From: Boswellia sacra
Lineage: Eukaryota > Streptophyta > Magnoliopsida > Sapindales > Burseraceae
Direction of reading: 5' to 3'
DNA length: 64,000 nt
NCBI GenBank assembly: GCA_013180625.2
Contig: SNVD02015884.1
Coordinates: 186,001 to 250,000 of the forward strand
Positions 60,421-64,000 of the stretch are shown here, in pieces (the stretch's first letter is position 1; the number at the start of each line of letters is the position of its first letter). The notes under the pieces are model-generated. The model worked only from the letters and a program-made list of their open reading frames with translations. It did no database searches and was not told the origin of the DNA. A program made the position numbers and the translations under genes.

Positions 60421-62817
60421 TTCAATTAACTCTAATCCAGATTATTAGATTATCTAATCTCCTATTAGTTGTGTTAATTATTAACTATTAAATCGCCGTA
60501 TCCCGTGTATCAATACTTCCCTTCGTTGGCTGGATCACTTAAAGAATGAATTTGCTATATGTGGAATATAGAAGCCGTTACGCCGTTAACGACGCCAACG
60601 TTATGTTGTCATCTGGCCGCCATTATCATCATCATGGAACCAAAATTAATTACCATTTTTTGTGGGGATTAGTTTACTACTAATCCTGCATGTTTAGCTT
60701 GTGGATTGTCCGGGGCATCTTCTTTCCACTTGCACCATATAATATTATGCCTCATGTGCTTAGGCTTAAAACTAGGGTAAAGTACTTTCTTCGTAGCCTG
60801 TAACAAAATTAACACCGACACTATAACGTTTAAATTTATTCATCGTAAAAAAAAATATAATATCAAAATAATTTTTATAATAAAATTATTCACATCTTTT
60901 TATATTGTTTTTTAAAATTTTACCATGCTTTGATACTACCCATATTTTAAGACTTGGAAAATTTGTAAAAATGTCTCAAGTTTAAAGGTAAATTTCAAAT
61001 ATGATCATGTCTCTAAAAATTTGTATATCATGATCCTTTGTTGAGTATTAGATACTATTAGATACTGTTAAACACTATGAAATGTTATAGCCTATAATCT
61101 TTTTTAAAGAGGATAGTTTTTCATACACCCTTCTAAAATAAGGATAGTTTTACAAATTTTCCTTAAGACTTATATAAATGAGCGTAGGATTCCTTCGTTA
61201 TAAGAAAGAGAACATGTGCAACATAGGTCATTTGGTTCATACTTAGATTTCGAAAGTTTGAGAAAGTGGTCCAAGCAACGATAAAAAGGAGAGATGAGGA
61301 TTTGGAGAAGGTGAAGCCAAGTGGCAAGTGATGTAGAATGCAACAATTGAATGATTGCGACTGTCGCTCATGACAAAGCAGATTTTCTCAACTAGAGTCG
61401 TTGAAGCTAGGACAGTAAATGGTGTGAATGGTGAATGGTGATGGGAAAACCCAAACATTATGGAAATTCAAATGTCACATTTTTCCCATTATGATATGCA
61501 AAAACAAAACGAAAGGGAAATTGTACTTCATTGAAATATCATGGTCTTATCGCTCCTATTCATTCTCCACCTTACAAGCTGCCATCAACTTAAAAAGATT
61601 ATACGTTAATGACCTCCCCTATAGAGGCCTCATCACAACCGGCTATCAATCAATTTCAGCCTTTTTCCCATCTTTTACTTTCACATTTTTCTTAGGGATC
61701 CGTCGCTCTTCTTGTAACCAATTTTTCTCCTTTTGAAGATCTTTTTATTTCTATAATCTCAAATTAATAATATCGTATCAACACGTATGTGATGTATTCA
61801 TTATTTGATTTAATAGACGAGTTTTTTTTATTATAACTCATTTTATTAATTATAAATTTTTATTTATCCAATCACATTATACGACAAGAACAAGAAGTTG
61901 TATAATATTTAATTATATAAACTAATTATATATGCAATATTAGTTGTCTTCAATATATCTTAAATACTAATTAAAAAGCTGATCTAGAATTTTTCAACTC
62001 TAAAAAGGATATTATTATCTAAATTCTTTCTATGTTTAATCATATACACATCTAATTTAGAATCATGGCTTTCATTGACTACTTCTCTTTCTTTGACCTA
62101 AACTCATTGGAAATAGAACATTTAAAGATTAATCCATTTTCATGGCGACAAGTAGAAGACCTACACTAAACGCTGAAGGAGGGGCATAATTGTCTTGTCG
62201 ATTAGATCTTATCCAAAGCTGTGGGCGCCCCAAATAAGCCACTTGGTCCTACTTGGGTTGGCAACGTGAGATTTTGAGTGGAGTTTGAACGCTGGTTGGG
62301 CAGAGAGGGTGGTGAGGTGGTGTGGTGTTGTGTGCTTGGCCATCACTGATTTATAGGGATAATCTAAATAAAGTTTGCACTCATTAATCTTCGTTAGTTA
62401 ATACTAATCTTTTATAACGTGCCTTGCCGCCCCATCATCCCCCATCCTCCATCTTCTCATCTGCGTTTTTACCTTGTGATGTGGAATAGTAATTTAAAAA
62501 TATTATTAACCTTGAGTAGTATTAAAGTTACAAAACATACCAGCAACCTAAATAATACAAACTGATATGATTGTTAAATCAAATTATACAAATATTACAA
62601 ACTGATGATATGATTATTACATCAAATTGTAGAGTTTGAATTATATGCAGATTATAAATATAGTATTGCTGATTAATCAATAAAAACAGGTTAGTTCAAC
62701 TCAATTTTTTTTTTAATTTTTTCCATTAATCATAAAAGATACCATGGAACATATATTATTATCTCACTTGATAATAGAGAAGTGAAAATGATAAGATAAA
62801 ATCTTATAATATTTTAG
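60421..62817. other. Intergenic DNA upstream of the kinase gene
   Basis: No supported gene. 60995-61110 is a third, shorter copy of repeat family C (TTTGTATATCATGATCC...). 62515-62665 has another family A-like hairpin (GATTATAAATATAGTATTGC at its right end). The frames at 61243-61736 overlap on both strands and lack recognisable domains. Confidence 0.4.
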
Positions 62818-63204
62818 AGTAATACTATTCTTACAAACTATCTATATAAACTTATTTATACAAACTGATGTGTAATAGTTCGATTGGTAATAATACTAGA
62901 CTTATAATTTATATATAACCTAAACTTTACAATCTATGTAACAGTTGCAAACTGCTATTAATATATCTTCTATCAATTCTTTTTGTTTTTTCTTATCGAA
63001 TGAATTTTTATTAAGTAGATTGCTATATCAAATTATAGAGTTTGGACTGTTTATAGGTTATAAGTCTAGTATTACTGTTTGATTGAATGAGCAAATTTGA
63101 AATTTTAATTATATTAATAAATATGGATGATGCGATAATCATTTAATAATGTCAGATTTGTATCACTGAATTTGTAGGAATAATTTATAAGAATAGTACT
63201 ACTT
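62818..63204. mobile_element. MULE-like MITE (57501 family) interrupted by a family A MITE
   Basis: The outer ends AGTAATACTATTCTTACAAA and (inverted) AGTAGTACTATTCTTATAAA belong to the 57501 family. Inside, at about 62893-63077, sits a family A MITE (AATACTAGACTTATAATTTA on the left, inverted AATACTAGACTTATAACCTA on the right). TTCGATTGG and TTTGATTGA flank the inner element, a 9-bp duplication with two later changes. Confidence 0.65.
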
Positions 63205-63504
63205 TATATTTTAATTATTTTTGATAAGACTAAATAAGAAACCTATGGTTTTTAAAAAACAATTATAGGGGAGTAAAAATGGAAAAAAGCAATACAAGGT
63301 AATTTTTCTTTTTTAAAGAAAATAAAATAGTGAAGGTCCACGGGAGAATAATTGTGCCGTACCACAGAGTAAATTTGCTCTGAGAGATTATCTAAAAGAA
63401 AGCCAAAAAAACGGCATGTTTCAGTGGTGCGCATTACGCCGTTAAACTTGTAAACATTCCGCGAAACGAAAATGCTCAGGATTACGAAGGAGGCAAAATA
63501 TAGC

Positions 63505-63560
63505 AATACCACTCTCTCTCTCCCCTCCCCCCCCTCCCCGCCCCCTCTCTCATCTCATCT
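63505..63560. repeat. CT/C-rich tract in the kinase promoter
   Basis: CT repeats, then runs of C up to eight, then CT again, about 300 bp before the start codon. Pyrimidine patches are common just upstream of plant promoters. Confidence 0.6.
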
Positions 63561-63654
63561 CTTTGTTAATATAAATATTTAAGTAAATAAATATTTATTT
63601 ATTATTTATTTCCTTAATTGCAAATTCAAAGCCTCCTTCTAATCTGCTTCTCTC

Positions 63655-63660
63655 TATAAA
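63655..63660 (+). promoter_or_regulatory. TATA box of the kinase gene
   Basis: TATAAA in CTCTCTATAAACAAGC, 189 bp before the ATG at 63844. The leader then contains a GTT microsatellite (about 63803-63829). Confidence 0.6.
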
Positions 63661-63843
63661 CAAGCTCAGTTCACGTAACCACTACCCAAAGCAGCAGCCA
63701 TAAAAGAGATCACAACTTTTAGCCTTTTTTAAAAAAAATTTATTAATTTGTTTTTATTTTTATTTTTATTTTTTTGAGCAAATCCTCTCATTATCGTCGC
63801 CGTTGTTGTTGTTGTTGTTGTTGTTGTTGTTATCATCGAGTCA

Positions 63844-64000
63844 ATGGTGATGGAGGATAACAACGAGAGCTGTGGCAGCAGAGCCAGCGACACCTCGTCG
63901 TCTTCGTCGCCGTCGCCGGCGCAGAGCCGGCAACAGCGGCAGAAACTAGAGGTGTACAATGAGGTACTTCGTCGACTCAAGGAATCTAACAACCAAGAAG
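63844..64000 (+). CDS. STY46/STY8-like ACT-domain kinase, N-terminus only
   Basis: The frame is open to the window end (52 codons) and starts MVMEDNNESCGSRASD, followed by a Ser/Pro stretch and RQQRQKLEVYNEVLRRLKES. This matches the N-terminus of the plant dual-specificity kinases STY8, STY17 and STY46, which carry an ACT domain and a Raf-like kinase domain downstream and phosphorylate plastid transit peptides in the cytosol. Those domains lie outside the window, so the call rests on the N-terminal signature alone. The CG-rich codons fit a 5' exon of a plant gene. Confidence 0.72.
   Translation, partial: MVMEDNNESCGSRASDTSSSSSPSPAQSRQQRQKLEVYNEVLRRLKESNNQE

Overview
This is a window of plant nuclear DNA from a eudicot. 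It is AT-rich, has GT-AG introns and TATA-type promoters, and carries plant-specific gene families and many MITEs. The set of genes (a large tandem array of class II small-molecule O-methyltransferases, a plastid GGPP-synthase small subunit, an FBL10-type F-box/LRR protein and a STY-type ACT kinase) and the look of the methyltransferases suggest Citrus or another Rutaceae. That is inference and could not be verified here.

Left and centre, 1-44.9 kb: a same-strand array of O-methyltransferase (OMT) genes and relics, named OMT-1 to OMT-9 here. Three copies look intact (OMT-1 804-2567, OMT-5 26523-27881, OMT-6 30944-32496), each with two exons and 351-352 residues. OMT-2 has an intact exon 1 but a frameshifted exon 2. 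OMT-3 is about 40 bp of leftover exon. OMT-4 is split by a 5.5-kb Ty1-copia retrotransposon. OMT-7 is broken and has a UDP-glycosyltransferase pseudogene in its intron. OMT-8 and OMT-9 are heavily decayed. Two small exon 1/exon 2 fusion remnants lie behind OMT-1 and OMT-5. Much of the array comes from a block duplication: 1-6130 corresponds to 25727-34950, pairing OMT-1 with OMT-5, OMT-2 with OMT-6 and OMT-3 with OMT-7. The 5' half of OMT-1 has since been converted to the OMT-2 type.

Between the two blocks, at 6-18 kb, lie AT-rich repeats, a 115-bp CT microsatellite, a single-exon gene for a small membrane protein (13669-14223) inside a 3-kb cluster of the hexamer ATCCGA/TCGGAT, and a probable 1.2-kb transposon that may carry gene-derived sequence (15718-16908).

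Right part, 45-64 kb: ordinary genes. They are the heterodimeric GGPP-synthase small subunit (48479-50041), an FBL10-like F-box/LRR gene (52095-55169) whose C-terminal coding segment is duplicated just after its stop, about 8 kb of intergenic DNA with MITEs (some with clean 9-bp target duplications), and the start of a STY46/STY8-like kinase at the window edge.

I found no convincing new molecular system. The most unusual signals are the hexamer cluster, the block duplication with gene conversion in the OMT array, the copia element whose only four breaks are all C-to-T type stops, the glycosyltransferase pseudogene nested in an OMT intron, and the duplicated FBL10 tail.
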